Part shown: piece after piece, positions 8,536-16,093 of the stretch
Layout: each line of letters opens with the position of its first letter
Numbering within the stretch: the stretch's first letter is position 1
Source of the DNA: an uncultured Candidatus Melainabacteria bacterium
Lineage (GTDB): Bacteria > Cyanobacteriota > Vampirovibrionia > Gastranaerophilales > Gastranaerophilaceae
Direction: 5' to 3'
DNA: 64,000 bases
NCBI GenBank assembly: GCA_934718135.1
Contig: CAKUZW010000001.1
Coordinates: forward strand, 62,001-126,000
The notes under the pieces: model-generated
What the model was told of the DNA's origin: nothing
The model's database searches: none
Seen by the model: only the letters and a program-made list of their open reading frames with translations
Program-made: the position numbers and the translations under genes

Positions 8536-8639
8536 GTATATACAAATCTATCTCGTGTTACATTTCCCTTAAAAAACATGTGGTGTTTTCCAGATTGCAC
8601 CACCCAAATTTCCGTTGCAAAAAAGAAGGAGTTTAATTT

Positions 8640-9548
8640 ATGAAATCAGTTGAGTCAATTGAAATGAAGATTACCGAACAAAGTTCCAACCCTGCCAAAA
8701 ATAAAGTAATTGAGGCAAACAATGATTCTGTTTTGAATGTGTATTTGAGAGAAATTGCTGATTATCCGCAATTAAATGCTGACCAAGAAAAAGAATTAGC
8801 TATTCAAATTGAGAATGGTAATTCTGATGCTAAAAGAAAATTAATCCGAGCTAATTTGAAATTGGTTGTTACCATTGCAAGAAAAGCAATTCACATGTCT
8901 GCTCTTCCGATGATTGATTTAATTCAAGAGGGCAATTTAGGTTTGATGATTGCTGTTGAAAAATTTAATTACAAATTGGGTTACAGATTTTCAACTTATG
9001 CTGGTTGGTGGATTAAACAATCAATGTTCAAAGCAATCTCAGAACAATCTCATTGCATGAAAATTCCTGTATATATTCAAGAAACCTTATCTAAATATTC
9101 AAAAGTTAAATATCAAATGGAGCAAAGTTCTAATTCTCAAGTGAAAACCGAAGATGTTGCAAAAAAAATGAATATCTCTCCTGACAAAATCGAAATGTTT
9201 TTATCTGCTTATACAAAGACTATTTCAATAGAAAACGGACTTGAACGTAATGATGGCAAAGAACTTAATGTTGCAGATATCTTGGCAGATGACAAAACTT
9301 TAGTCAGTGAAAATATTGAATATGAATCTTTGAAAAATGATATTCAAAACGTTATTTCAACTCTAAAAGATAGAGAACAAGAAGTTGTCAAAATGCGTTA
9401 CGGGCTTGATGATAGCGAAAGGTATACTTTAGAAGAAATCGGTAATATTTATGGTGTAACGAAAGAATGCATTCGTCAAACCGAACTTAGAGCCTTAAAA
9501 AAGATGAAATTGTCCGGTGAAATGCTACTTTCATCTTATATTTACTAA
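8640..9548 (+). CDS. RNA polymerase sigma-70 factor, RpoD-like
   Basis: A 302-residue sigma factor. Region 1.2 starts with SVLNVYLREIADYPQL. Region 2 has NLKLVVTIARK, DLIQEGNLGLMIAVEKFNYKLGYRFSTYAGWWIKQ-type -10 recognition and melting residues. Region 4 ends with EEIGNIYGVTKECIRQTELRALKKMK, the helix-turn-helix that reads the -35 box. It lacks an extended region 1.1 and is shorter than most primary sigma factors, so it could be a small housekeeping factor or a group 2 factor. AAGGAG lies about 8 nt before the ATG. Several TTGACA/TATAAT-like promoters in this window are what such a factor would use. Confidence 0.9.
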   Translation: MKSVESIEMKITEQSSNPAKNKVIEANNDSVLNVYLREIADYPQLNADQEKELAIQIENGNSDAKRKLIRANLKLVVTIARKAIHMSALPMIDLIQEGNLGLMIAVEKFNYKLGYRFSTYAGWWIKQSMFKAISEQSHCMKIPVYIQETLSKYSKVKYQMEQSSNSQVKTEDVAKKMNISPDKIEMFLSAYTKTISIENGLERNDGKELNVADILADDKTLVSENIEYESLKNDIQNVISTLKDREQEVVKMRYGLDDSERYTLEEIGNIYGVTKECIRQTELRALKKMKLSGEMLLSSYIY

Positions 9549-9645
9549 GTTACTTAATAATTTCTCGTGTTTATTTATTCTATCCTAGCCGTAATTTTAT
9601 TTTAAAATTACGGCGTAACTTTTTTAGATATGATATATTAATAAA

Positions 9646-10161
9646 ATGGAAGATAAAACTACACTTAGGTTAAAAGCAAAGTCTGTACGAAAACTTCTGG
9701 AGATTCCAAAAGTTTCAGAACAATTGATTGAACTTTTAAAGTCGGATATTTTTTATAAGACGGCAAAAAATGTCATGATTTTTTACCCGACCAAGTTCGA
9801 AGTTAATTTACTCTCATTGTTAGAGGATGATAAAAATTTTTACCTCCCACGAGTTTGTGGGACAGATTTAGAAGTTTGTCCTTATAAAAAGAGTGATGAT
9901 TTAGAAAAATCTTCTTTTAATATTCTAGAACCTAAAACAAAAGCCGTAAATACTGCAGTTTTGGATTTGGTCATTGTTCCTGCTCTAATGGCGGATAAAA
10001 ACGGATATCGTCTTGGTTATGGTGGAGGTTTTTATGACAGATTTTTAACTATAAATGGTAATAAATTTAAAACTATTGTTCTTATTCCCAAAGAGTTGTT
10101 TGTTGAAAATCTTCCTGTTGATGATTTTGATATTCCGGTAGATAAAGTCTTATATGCATGA
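9646..10161 (+). CDS. 5-formyltetrahydrofolate cyclo-ligase
   Basis: A 171-residue enzyme that converts 5-formyl-THF to 5,10-methenyl-THF using ATP, returning folate to one-carbon metabolism. The signature GYRLGYGGGFYDRFL (around residue 120) is the phosphate-binding loop. The early R-x-x-A-K-S-V-R region is the usual N-terminal helix, and the length is close to the family norm. No Shine-Dalgarno sequence is visible. A TATGAT hexamer ends only 11 bases before the ATG, so the mRNA leader may be very short. A terminator follows directly. Confidence 0.9.
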   Translation: MEDKTTLRLKAKSVRKLLEIPKVSEQLIELLKSDIFYKTAKNVMIFYPTKFEVNLLSLLEDDKNFYLPRVCGTDLEVCPYKKSDDLEKSSFNILEPKTKAVNTAVLDLVIVPALMADKNGYRLGYGGGFYDRFLTINGNKFKTIVLIPKELFVENLPVDDFDIPVDKVLYA

Positions 10162-10162
10162 A

Positions 10163-10193
10163 AAAGGGACTTGAAAATTATTCAAGTCCCTTT
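10163..10193 (+). terminator. Intrinsic terminator
   Basis: AAAGGGACTTGAA and TTCAAGTCCCTTT form a perfect 13-bp stem with an AATTA loop, directly after the cyclo-ligase stop codon. The T-run is short. Confidence 0.8.
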
Positions 10194-10237
10194 AAAATAG
10201 GGTTAGTTTATATTTGGGGTTAAGTTAAGTTATTTTT

Positions 10238-10762
10238 TTAAGCTACATATTTTGGAGCCATATCTTTAATGCCTTGGTCTCGAGCTTCTTTAGCAGATTT
10301 AAGTTCTTGGTTTACTTCTGCTAATAGAGTTTCAAGCCGTTCTTTTTCTTGAGCTATTCGTTGTTCTTCTTCATTCAAATTCTTTTCTTCAATTTGAGCG
10401 GCACGATCACGACCCTGCATATACAACATTCTCATCATATAATTTTGCATTTGTTGTTGCTGTTGCGGATTTTGTTGCATTTGTGCCATCTGTTGTTGAT
10501 ACATTTGCTGCATAAGTGGTAAATTTTGTTGCATATATTGCATTGAACTGTTATGTGCAAATGCAAGATAATTCATTGTTCTGCCCATCATTGACCCAGG
10601 AGAATTTAACAAATCTCCAATTGAAACACTACCATTTCCAATGGTGGCTGCATACTGTTGCATGTCTCTTAATTTTCTTGTAAGCCTTGTTAAACGATGC
10701 TCGATACTACTTTTTTGGAATATCAGATCGTGAACTCGAGCTGTAAAAATCAGAATGCCCAT
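10238..10762 (-). CDS. Gln/Met-rich coiled-coil protein, unknown function
   Basis: A 174-residue protein without signal peptide or membrane segment. An N-terminal helix (HRLTRLTRKLRDMQQYAAT) is followed by a Gln/Met-rich middle (about residues 75-120, with MQQ and QQQ runs). A charged coiled coil follows to near residue 165 (EEEQRIAQEKERLETLLAEV), with a short tail DMAPKYVA. The shape resembles small filament or chaperone-like subunits of secretion systems, but there is no sequence match I can name. It sits alone between terminators, downstream of clpP on the same strand. The start ATG at 10762 is followed by a very hydrophobic first seven residues. Confidence 0.7.
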   Translation of the reverse strand: MGILIFTARVHDLIFQKSSIEHRLTRLTRKLRDMQQYAATIGNGSVSIGDLLNSPGSMMGRTMNYLAFAHNSSMQYMQQNLPLMQQMYQQQMAQMQQNPQQQQQMQNYMMRMLYMQGRDRAAQIEEKNLNEEEQRIAQEKERLETLLAEVNQELKSAKEARDQGIKDMAPKYVA

Positions 10763-10821
10763 AGTCTTAACCCTACCTTTTTAATTTTATAACTAACCTT
10801 TAATCTAACCTACACATATAT

Positions 10822-10855
10822 AAAAACATGCAATCCCAAGTAATTGCATGTTTTT
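10822..10855. terminator. Bidirectional hairpin terminator after clpP
   Basis: AAAAACATGCAAT pairs with ATTGCATGTTTTT around a short loop. T-runs occur on both strands. It lies 29 bp past the clpP stop on the minus strand. Confidence 0.7.
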
Positions 10856-10883
10856 AGCCGTTTATTAAGTTTTGTTAACTATA

Positions 10884-11498
10884 CTATTTGGAACTTCTTT
10901 CAATAACTTTATCTATAAGTCCATATTCCATAGCTTCTTTAGCAGATAAATAGTGGTCACGTTCGCAATCTTCTTTAACCTTGTCAATTGGTTGACCTGA
11001 ATTTTCTGCCATAATACCGATTAACATATCTTTCATTCTCAAAATTTCTTTAGCTTCAAGTTCAATATCTGTAGCTTGACCTTGAGCACCGCCTAAAGGT
11101 TGGTGAATCATAATTCTTGCACTTGGAAGTGCCATTCTTTTACCTTTAGTACCGGCTGAAAGTAAAAATGCACCCATAGAAGCAGCTTCACCAAGACAAA
11201 TTGTTGATACATCAGATTTAATTAATTGCATAGTATCGTAAATTGCCATTCCTGCAGTGATTACACCACCCGGGCTATTAATATATAACATGATATCTTT
11301 TTCAGAATTTTCGCTATCAAGCAACAAAAGTTGTGCAACAATAGAATTTGCAACTTCGTCATCAATTTCTGTTCCAAGAAATATAATTCTTTCTCTCAAT
11401 AATCTTGAGAAAATATCAAAAGAACGTTCTCCACGAGAAGAAGCTTCAATAACGGTAGGAACATAGCCCATTATTTTCATATAAGTTTCTTGATCCAT
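10884..11498 (-). CDS. clpP: ATP-dependent Clp protease proteolytic subunit
   Basis: A 204-residue serine protease that forms the barrel of the Clp machine and degrades proteins delivered by ClpX- or ClpA/C-type unfoldases. The nucleophile is Ser107 in GEAASMGAFLLSAG and the catalytic His is 132 in MIHQPLGGAQG. The third Asp lies in the ERDHYLSA region. The sequence YINSPGGVITAGMAIYDTM is the typical handle and oxyanion region. Length matches the family. GGAGAGCC lies just upstream of the ATG. No clpX gene follows it here; the next gene downstream is the unknown coiled-coil protein after a terminator. Confidence 0.95.
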   Translation of the reverse strand: MDQETYMKIMGYVPTVIEASSRGERSFDIFSRLLRERIIFLGTEIDDEVANSIVAQLLLLDSENSEKDIMLYINSPGGVITAGMAIYDTMQLIKSDVSTICLGEAASMGAFLLSAGTKGKRMALPSARIMIHQPLGGAQGQATDIELEAKEILRMKDMLIGIMAENSGQPIDKVKEDCERDHYLSAKEAMEYGLIDKVIERSSK

Positions 11499-11565
11499 TT
11501 GGCTCTCCTTTTTTTTCTCGATTATACTACAAAAAACTTAATCAGGATAGTCTAACTATATTAAA

Positions 11566-11880
11566 TTATGAAGTTAGAGCTTTTGTTATTTTATAAATAT
11601 CTTTAATTTTGTCCGGATGAGATTTTAAAAGATTGTTTATTTCTTTTAAGAGATTTTCAGATGGTTCAAGGTGGTTAAAATCAAAAATATCTTTTGTTTG
11701 AACTTCAAGAGCTGTAGTTAATTTTTCTAAAGTATCAGAAGTGAAAAAATTTTCTCCCATTTCAATGTAGCTGAGTGCATTTTGACTGATATCAATCATT
11801 TCAGCCAATTTTTCCTGAGAGAGATGTTTGGCTTTTCGCAATTCTTTAATTCTTAAACCGATTAATTTTTTTACATTCAT
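11566..11880 (-). CDS. XRE-family regulator, type A (104 aa), divergent to a prepilin
   Basis: A small DNA-binding protein. The helix-turn-helix spans about residues 8-62 (LRIKELRKAKHLSQEKLAEMI ... LSYIEMGENFFTSDTLEKL). A C-terminal helical segment of about 40 residues probably mediates dimerisation. It resembles the regulator at 27270 in length and layout. It is transcribed away from the prepilin gene at 12090 with 209 bp between the two starts. The shared gap holds the motif GGTTATTTATA over the likely -10 of this gene, a TTGATT-17-TAAAAT promoter facing the prepilin, and an 11-bp-arm palindrome. This suggests it controls itself and the prepilin (inference). Confidence 0.85.
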   Translation of the reverse strand: MNVKKLIGLRIKELRKAKHLSQEKLAEMIDISQNALSYIEMGENFFTSDTLEKLTTALEVQTKDIFDFNHLEPSENLLKEINNLLKSHPDKIKDIYKITKALTS

Positions 11881-11916
11881 ATAACGTAACCTTTTTTATA
11901 ATTTTAAAATTTAAAC

Positions 11917-11927
11917 GGTTATTTATA
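11917..11927. promoter_or_regulatory. Shared motif over the type A regulator promoter
   Basis: GGTTATTTATA occurs here and at 27617-27627, each time about 37-47 bp upstream of a type A XRE start. On the minus strand it contains TATAAA, a -10 candidate. The conservation suggests promoter plus operator. Confidence 0.5.
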
Positions 11928-11949
11928 ACAAAGCCAAAATTATAAAATA

Positions 11950-11978
11950 TTGATTAATATAATTAAAAATGATAAAAT
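11950..11978 (+). promoter_or_regulatory. Promoter for the prepilin at 12090
   Basis: TTGATT at 11950-11955 and TAAAAT at 11973-11978 have a 17-bp spacer and face the prepilin. The predicted leader is about 105 nt and contains the palindrome at 12003-12030. Confidence 0.6.
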
Positions 11979-12002
11979 AGAATTAATAATGATATTTTTA
12001 AT

Positions 12003-12030
12003 AAATTTACAATCTTATAATTGTAAATTT
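12003..12030. promoter_or_regulatory. Perfect inverted repeat between XRE gene and prepilin
   Basis: AAATTTACAAT, a 6-nt spacer, then ATTGTAAATTT. It lies downstream of the predicted transcription start of the prepilin, so it could be an operator or an mRNA hairpin. Confidence 0.5.
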
Positions 12031-12089
12031 CTAAGGGAAGAAGGAAAAATGAAATAAGTTCATTACGTAATAAAAGAAAGGAATAAAGT

Positions 12090-13334
12090 ATGGAAAATAA
12101 AAATCATGTCATTACGAGGAACAATATTGAACAAGAAATAAAAAAGTCTGTACAAAGTGACGTAGTAATCCATAACAAATTAAGCAATTGTGAAACTTGT
12201 TATGGATTGCGACACTGGAGATTGTTGTATAATTTGAAAAATAACTTTTTAAAACCCGTTCGCAATGACATGGGGCGTCATCCTGAGGGTGATAACCCGA
12301 AGGATCTACAAACCCTTGGGAATAGATTCTTCGCGTTCGCTCAGAATGACGGGACTTTAAAATTTGGAGATAATAAGATGCTGAAACAAGTTCAGCATGA
12401 CAAAGTGGTTATTATACAAAATGACACAACAACCTGTGCCCCCCTTGCGGGGGAACCGAAATCTTTGATTTCGAAGGGGGGTAAAAATGTGTTGGATTAC
12501 AAACAAGCACCCTTCTCCGAATTTGTAAGTAAAGTAGAATTGTCTCAAAAACACAGTGATAAAAATAGGCTGGATTGCTTCGCATTCGCTCGCAATGACG
12601 TAATTAATAAAACTGTAAAGAACTTATTCCCTTATTTCCCTATTTCCTTGTCCCTTAAAAAGAAAGTCGCCTTCACCTTAGCCGAGACCCTCATCACCCT
12701 TGGCATAATCGGCATAGTGGCAGCGATGACAATTCCAACATTGATGAGCAAATATCAGGAAAAAACTTATAAAACTCAGTACAGAAAAATATATAGTGAA
12801 CTAAACCAAGCAATAAAATCCTTAGAAGGAGATGAAATGTTGCCTGTTCAAGTTTGTAATTCTTATGATGATAGTTGTTTAAGAGATTTATTTGCAAATA
12901 AAATGAAGTTTTTGCACAAGTGTAGGGCTTCTGCACCAAACGATTGTCAAGCTAAATCAATATTTCTTGATGGAAATCGTAATAATGGAGGTGTTTGGGT
13001 TAATGCGAGTTGGCCTAGCTTTGTTACGTTAAGCGGTTACTCAATTAAATTCAGATTTCATCTTAATGATTGTATGAGTACAGATGAAATTTATAAAAAT
13101 GGAGAATTAAAAACTTGTGGTTGGGTTCAAGTTGATACAAATGGGTTAAGTGGCCCTAACACAGTCGGAAAAGATATTTTTTTCTTGGCAATGATGTCCA
13201 ATGGTTTTATACCTTTTTATCAAGAAGAAAATAACAAAGCTCAAGATTGTTACCATGGAACGGGAGTTTCTTGCTCTGCATTATATATCAATGAAAATTC
13301 GGGAATGATATTTAATAGTGCTATGGGTGGATAA
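12090..13334 (+). CDS. Prepilin-like protein with about 193-residue repeat-derived N-terminal extension
   Basis: A 414-residue frame starting at an ATG with GAAAGGA eight bases upstream. The pilin signal is late: A194-F195 begins AFTLAETLITLGIIGIVAAMT. The 193 residues before it are encoded by dispersed repeats in frame: an inverted copy of the 119-bp unit (about 12150-12271), the hairpin unit (12276-12306), a CAPLAGEPKSLISKGGK unit, the LDCFAFARND unit (12569-12600) and the LFPYFPIS unit (12611-12657). The mature part (about 220 residues) has several Cys and the signature VDTNGLSGPNTVGKD. If translated as read, the leader is far longer than any normal prepilin leader. An internal start such as the TTG near 12648 is possible but has no visible ribosome-binding site. 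The XRE gene at 11566 is divergent. Confidence 0.75.
   Translation: MENKNHVITRNNIEQEIKKSVQSDVVIHNKLSNCETCYGLRHWRLLYNLKNNFLKPVRNDMGRHPEGDNPKDLQTLGNRFFAFAQNDGTLKFGDNKMLKQVQHDKVVIIQNDTTTCAPLAGEPKSLISKGGKNVLDYKQAPFSEFVSKVELSQKHSDKNRLDCFAFARNDVINKTVKNLFPYFPISLSLKKKVAFTLAETLITLGIIGIVAAMTIPTLMSKYQEKTYKTQYRKIYSELNQAIKSLEGDEMLPVQVCNSYDDSCLRDLFANKMKFLHKCRASAPNDCQAKSIFLDGNRNNGGVWVNASWPSFVTLSGYSIKFRFHLNDCMSTDEIYKNGELKTCGWVQVDTNGLSGPNTVGKDIFFLAMMSNGFIPFYQEENNKAQDCYHGTGVSCSALYINENSGMIFNSAMGG
12150..12271 (-). repeat. Inverted, diverged copy of the 119-bp unit inside a prepilin gene
   Basis: Reverse-complement match to 781-899: GTAATCCATAACAAATTAA, GCGACACTGGAGATTGTTGT and AAAACCCGTTCGCAATGACA are all shared. 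It is read in frame within the extension of the 12090 gene. Confidence 0.75.
12569..12600 (-). repeat. LDCFAFARND-coding repeat, copy in the 12090 gene
   Basis: A 32-bp unit, identical to 15198-15229. The intergenic copy at 1077-1107 is the reverse complement. In both genes the same reading frame is used. Confidence 0.8.
12611..12657 (+). repeat. LFPYFPIS-coding repeat, copy in the 12090 gene
   Basis: A pyrimidine-rich unit reading CTTATTTCCCTATTTCC, also in frame at 15289-15331 and 27841-27887. Non-coding copies lie near 716-774, 12032-12073, 20529-20576, 27203-27247, 32359-32407, 33822-33860 and 51149-51176. Confidence 0.8.
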
Positions 13335-13353
13335 TAATTTTATTTTGTTTTCA

Positions 13354-13362
13354 TGTTAATAT
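13354..13362 (+). promoter_or_regulatory. Extended -10 element close to the purB start
   Basis: TGTTAATAT fits TGn plus a -10 hexamer that ends six bases before the purB ATG. No Shine-Dalgarno sequence is visible, so purB mRNA may be leaderless. Confidence 0.4.
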
Positions 13363-13368
13363 AAAGTT

Positions 13369-14661
13369 ATGATAGATAGATATTCACGTGAAGAAATGGC
13401 TAAGATTTGGGATTTGAATTCCAAGTTTAATTATTATTTGCAAGTTGAACTTGCAGTTTGTGATGCTTACGCAGAATTGGGTACTATTCCAAAAGAAATT
13501 GCGAAAGAAATTCGAGAAAAAGCAACTTTTAATGTTGAGCGAATTGATGAAATTGAAAGAGAAGTCCGCCACGATGTCATCGCATTTTTGACTTGTGTAA
13601 ATGAAAGTTTGGGCGATTTGGGTCGATATGTTCACGTTGGAATGACAAGTTCTGATGTAATTGATACGGCTTTTGCTCTTCAAATTCAAGATAGCGGAAA
13701 AATAATTAAAAATGATTTAGAGAAAGTTTTAAAAACATTAAAAAATCTAGCTAAACTTCACAAAGATACCATTTGTATCGGTCGTTCTCATGGAATTCAT
13801 GCTGAAATTATGACTTTTGGAGTTAAGATGTGTTCGTGGATAGATATTTTATCACGTCAAAAGGATAACTTTGAACACGCATTAGAACAAATTAGAGTTG
13901 GTCAAATTTCAGGGCCTGTTGGAACTTATAGCAATATCTCGCCTGAAATCGAGGAGTTGACTTGTAAGTATTTGGGTTTAAAACCGGCAAAAATATCTAC
14001 GCAAATCATTGCAAGAGATTATCACGCATATTTTATGCAATCTTTGGCTTTGATTGCAAGTGTTTTGGAACAATTTGCAACTGAAATCAGACATTTGCAA
14101 AGAACAGAAGTTTTAGAACTTGAAGAGGGCTTTGGTAAAGGACAAAAGGGCTCTTCTGCTATGCCACACAAGAAAAATCCGGTATTGAGCGAAAATTTAT
14201 GTGGACTTGCAAGAGTTGTTAGAAGCAATTCTATTGTAGCGTTAGAAAATATTCCACTATGGCACGAAAGAGATATTTCTCACTCATCTGCCGAGCGTAT
14301 AATTTTCCCTGACAGTTTGACTCTCGTTGATTTTATGCTCAACAGATTTAATGGGTTAATGGAAAATATCGTTGTGCACAAAGATAATATGTTAAAAAAT
14401 ACAAATAAATTTGGTGGAATTGTTTTCTCTCAAAAAGCATTGCTTGAGCTGGTTGAAAAAGGCTTGTCAAGAGAAGATGCTTATAAAATTGTTCAAAGAA
14501 ATGCTCTTGATGCATTCCAAAACCATAGCGACTTCAAGGCAAATTTATTGAAAGATGAAGAAGTTACAAAATTGCTATCCAAAGATGAAGTAGAAAAAAT
14601 ATTTGATAAAAATTCGTTTTTACATAACATAGAATCAATTTATACAAGATTTCAATTATAA
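13369..14661 (+). CDS. purB: Adenylosuccinate lyase
   Basis: A 430-residue fumarase/aspartase-superfamily enzyme. It removes fumarate from SAICAR and from adenylosuccinate, so it works twice in purine synthesis. The superfamily signature is GSSAMPHKKNP near residue 263, with the catalytic Ser in this loop. RSHGIHAEIMTFG carries the catalytic His region and HVGMTSSDVIDT the substrate-binding TSSD. Length fits the short bacterial type. It lies between two XRE/prepilin modules without other purine genes. Its last codons overlap the convergent XRE gene by six bases. Confidence 0.95.
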   Translation: MIDRYSREEMAKIWDLNSKFNYYLQVELAVCDAYAELGTIPKEIAKEIREKATFNVERIDEIEREVRHDVIAFLTCVNESLGDLGRYVHVGMTSSDVIDTAFALQIQDSGKIIKNDLEKVLKTLKNLAKLHKDTICIGRSHGIHAEIMTFGVKMCSWIDILSRQKDNFEHALEQIRVGQISGPVGTYSNISPEIEELTCKYLGLKPAKISTQIIARDYHAYFMQSLALIASVLEQFATEIRHLQRTEVLELEEGFGKGQKGSSAMPHKKNPVLSENLCGLARVVRSNSIVALENIPLWHERDISHSSAERIIFPDSLTLVDFMLNRFNGLMENIVVHKDNMLKNTNKFGGIVFSQKALLELVEKGLSREDAYKIVQRNALDAFQNHSDFKANLLKDEEVTKLLSKDEVEKIFDKNSFLHNIESIYTRFQL

Positions 14662-14874
14662 TTTAAAGTCTAACAATTCAGAAATTCTAATACCAAAAGC
14701 CTCCGCAATTTGGTATAAATTTGTGTATCTGATATCTGCATTTCCGCGTTCGATTTCGCTTATGGTTCTACGGGAAACAGAAGATTTTTCCTCTAAATCT
14801 TCTTGACTTAGACCGTGTTTTAATCTTTCATACCTGATTTTTTGCCCTAATTGTAATAATCTATCATCCTTCAT
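14656..14874 (-). CDS. XRE-family regulator, type B (72 aa), divergent to a prepilin
   Basis: A single-domain helix-turn-helix protein: LGQKIRYERLKHGLSQEDLEEKSSVSRRTISEIERGNADIRYTNLYQIAEAFG. It has no extra C-terminal domain. It resembles the regulator at 32445 in size and layout. The prepilin gene at 15046 starts 171 bp away in the other direction. The gap contains a consensus-quality promoter for the prepilin followed by a perfect 32-bp palindrome, the strongest operator candidate in the window. I infer that this protein represses the prepilin by binding there, and possibly represses itself. Its 3' end overlaps purB by six bases. Confidence 0.85.
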   Translation of the reverse strand: MKDDRLLQLGQKIRYERLKHGLSQEDLEEKSSVSRRTISEIERGNADIRYTNLYQIAEAFGIRISELLDFKL

Positions 14875-14891
14875 TCCTCAATCTTACTTGA

Positions 14892-14920
14892 TTGACAAAG
14901 TATTCAAAATGATATATAAT
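14892..14920 (+). promoter_or_regulatory. Consensus sigma-70 promoter for the prepilin at 15046
   Basis: TTGACA at 14892-14897 and TATAAT at 14915-14920 are both perfect, with a 17-bp spacer. The predicted start of transcription falls inside the adjacent palindrome. Confidence 0.85.
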
Positions 14921-14952
14921 GTATTTATGAACATTATAATGTTCATAAATAC
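14921..14952. promoter_or_regulatory. Perfect 32-bp palindromic operator candidate
   Basis: Two 16-nt half sites with no spacer; the core is ATGAACATTATAATGTTCAT. It abuts the -10 box, a position where a bound protein would block RNA polymerase. The regulator gene starts 47 bp to the left. A weaker ATGAA...TTCAT version lies in the 32.7-kb module. Confidence 0.75.
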
Positions 14953-15001
14953 TGAAATATGAGTATGGATAATAAGTCAATAAGTTCATTACATAAAGTA
15001 G

Positions 15002-15021
15002 GTTGGGTACATCTGCCCAAC
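15002..15021. promoter_or_regulatory. GTTGGG...CCCAAC hairpin in prepilin leader
   Basis: A GTTGGG stem half and its CCCAAC partner around an 8-nt middle, ending 24 bases before the ATG and just upstream of the ribosome-binding site. The same element lies at exactly the same distance before the gene at 27790, and free copies lie at 33780 and 51080. Confidence 0.6.
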
Positions 15022-15045
15022 ATTTAAATAAGAAAGGATATAAAA

Positions 15046-16089
15046 ATGGAAGATAACAATGCGATTGTAGTACAAAGGGACGCAACAACATGTGCCCCCC
15101 TTGTGGGGGAACCGAAATCTTTGATTTCGAAGGGGGGTAAAAATGCATTGAATTGCAATCAAGTACCCTCTCTTGAATTTGTAAGTGATAAAAATAGGCT
15201 GGATTGCTTCGCATTCGCTCGCAATGACGCAATTAATGAAAACATAAAGACCTTAGTGCCTCAGTGCCCTAGTGCCTTAATGCCTACTGTAACGAACCTA
15301 TTCCCTTATTTCCCTATTTCCTTTTCCCCTAAAAAGAAGATAGCCTTTACTTTGGCGGAAAGTGCTACGCACGTAGATTTGCCACCAACAAAGGTGAAAT
15401 TTGCGTTTACATTAGCGGAGGTATTAATTACCCTTGGCGTCATTGGCATTGTGGCAGCGATGACTATTCCGATTCTTTTATCGAACTTCGCAAAACAAAA
15501 ATTGGAAGAACAAATAAAAGTCACATATTCATCTATTCAACAAACAATTAAATTTATGGATGATGACGGGTTAGCTTTTTCTGCTTTTCAAGACGACAAT
15601 GATGCGGTAATGAAAGAGTGGTTCGATATGTATTTGGCTCAACACATGAAAACTGAATCTGTATGTATTAATGCCCCAGGGTGTTGGCACAAATATGGGG
15701 TCGCAAAGGATTTGAATGGGAACTTAAATGCTTGGGACCGCTCAGATAATGTTGGTTGGGGCTACAATATTATAACTTTTACAACTGCAAAAGGTGCGTG
15801 GTTTGATATGGACGGACATGCTGCTGAGATGTGCAGAGGACTTTTTGGAATTAATACTGATGACAAATGCCTTGTAATTTATTTTGATGCAAATGGTGAT
15901 AGAAAACCAAACAGAGTAGGTAAAGATATACATACTGTTGTTTGGACGGAAGACGGTCTTGTTCCTGCCGGTTCAGATAAATCAACTGCAGAGGTTAAAC
16001 AAAACTGTACCAGAGGGAATGGTTATTGGTGCTTGCAAGAAATCATAAATGATTCTTGGAAAATTCCTGATTCTGTATGGAAAAGATAA
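15046..16089 (+). CDS. Prepilin-like protein with repeat-derived extension and two pilin signals
   Basis: A 347-residue frame from an ATG after AAAGGA. The first 99 residues are largely repeat-coded: CAPLVGEPKSLISKGGK, LDCFAFARND, the CCTTAGTGCC unit and LFPYFPIS. A first pilin signal begins at A100-F101 (AFTLAESATHVDLPPTKVK) and a second at A120-F121 (AFTLAEVLITLGVIGIVAAMT), exactly 20 residues later. The second is followed by the hydrophobic helix and is the functional one by family logic. The mature part contains FDANGDRKPNRVGKDI and ends in SWKIPDSVWKR. It is closest to the prepilin at 45352 in its C-terminal half. Predicted partners are the pilus core at 54.9-61 kb and the regulator at 14656. 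Confidence 0.8.
   Translation: MEDNNAIVVQRDATTCAPLVGEPKSLISKGGKNALNCNQVPSLEFVSDKNRLDCFAFARNDAINENIKTLVPQCPSALMPTVTNLFPYFPISFSPKKKIAFTLAESATHVDLPPTKVKFAFTLAEVLITLGVIGIVAAMTIPILLSNFAKQKLEEQIKVTYSSIQQTIKFMDDDGLAFSAFQDDNDAVMKEWFDMYLAQHMKTESVCINAPGCWHKYGVAKDLNGNLNAWDRSDNVGWGYNIITFTTAKGAWFDMDGHAAEMCRGLFGINTDDKCLVIYFDANGDRKPNRVGKDIHTVVWTEDGLVPAGSDKSTAEVKQNCTRGNGYWCLQEIINDSWKIPDSVWKR
15198..15229 (-). repeat. LDCFAFARND-coding repeat, copy in the 15046 gene
   Basis: Identical to 12569-12600, and the identity extends upstream through GTGATAAAAATA. Confidence 0.8.
15247..15285 (+). repeat. AGTGCCTTAATGCC repeat, coding copy
   Basis: Runs of the type CCTTAGTGCCTCAGTGCC; a non-coding relative is at 20893-20924. 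Confidence 0.6.
15369..15398 (+). repeat. HVDLPPTKVK 30-bp module, copy 1
   Basis: Identical at all 30 bases to 28056-28085, 32895-32924 and 45384-45413, and always in the same frame directly before a pilin signal. Confidence 0.9.
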
Positions 16090-16093
16090 AATA

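Noticed and set aside
14864..15232. 122-codon minus-strand frame
   Set aside because: It crosses the promoter/operator and the repeat units of the 15046 module and reads the opposite strand of a better gene.
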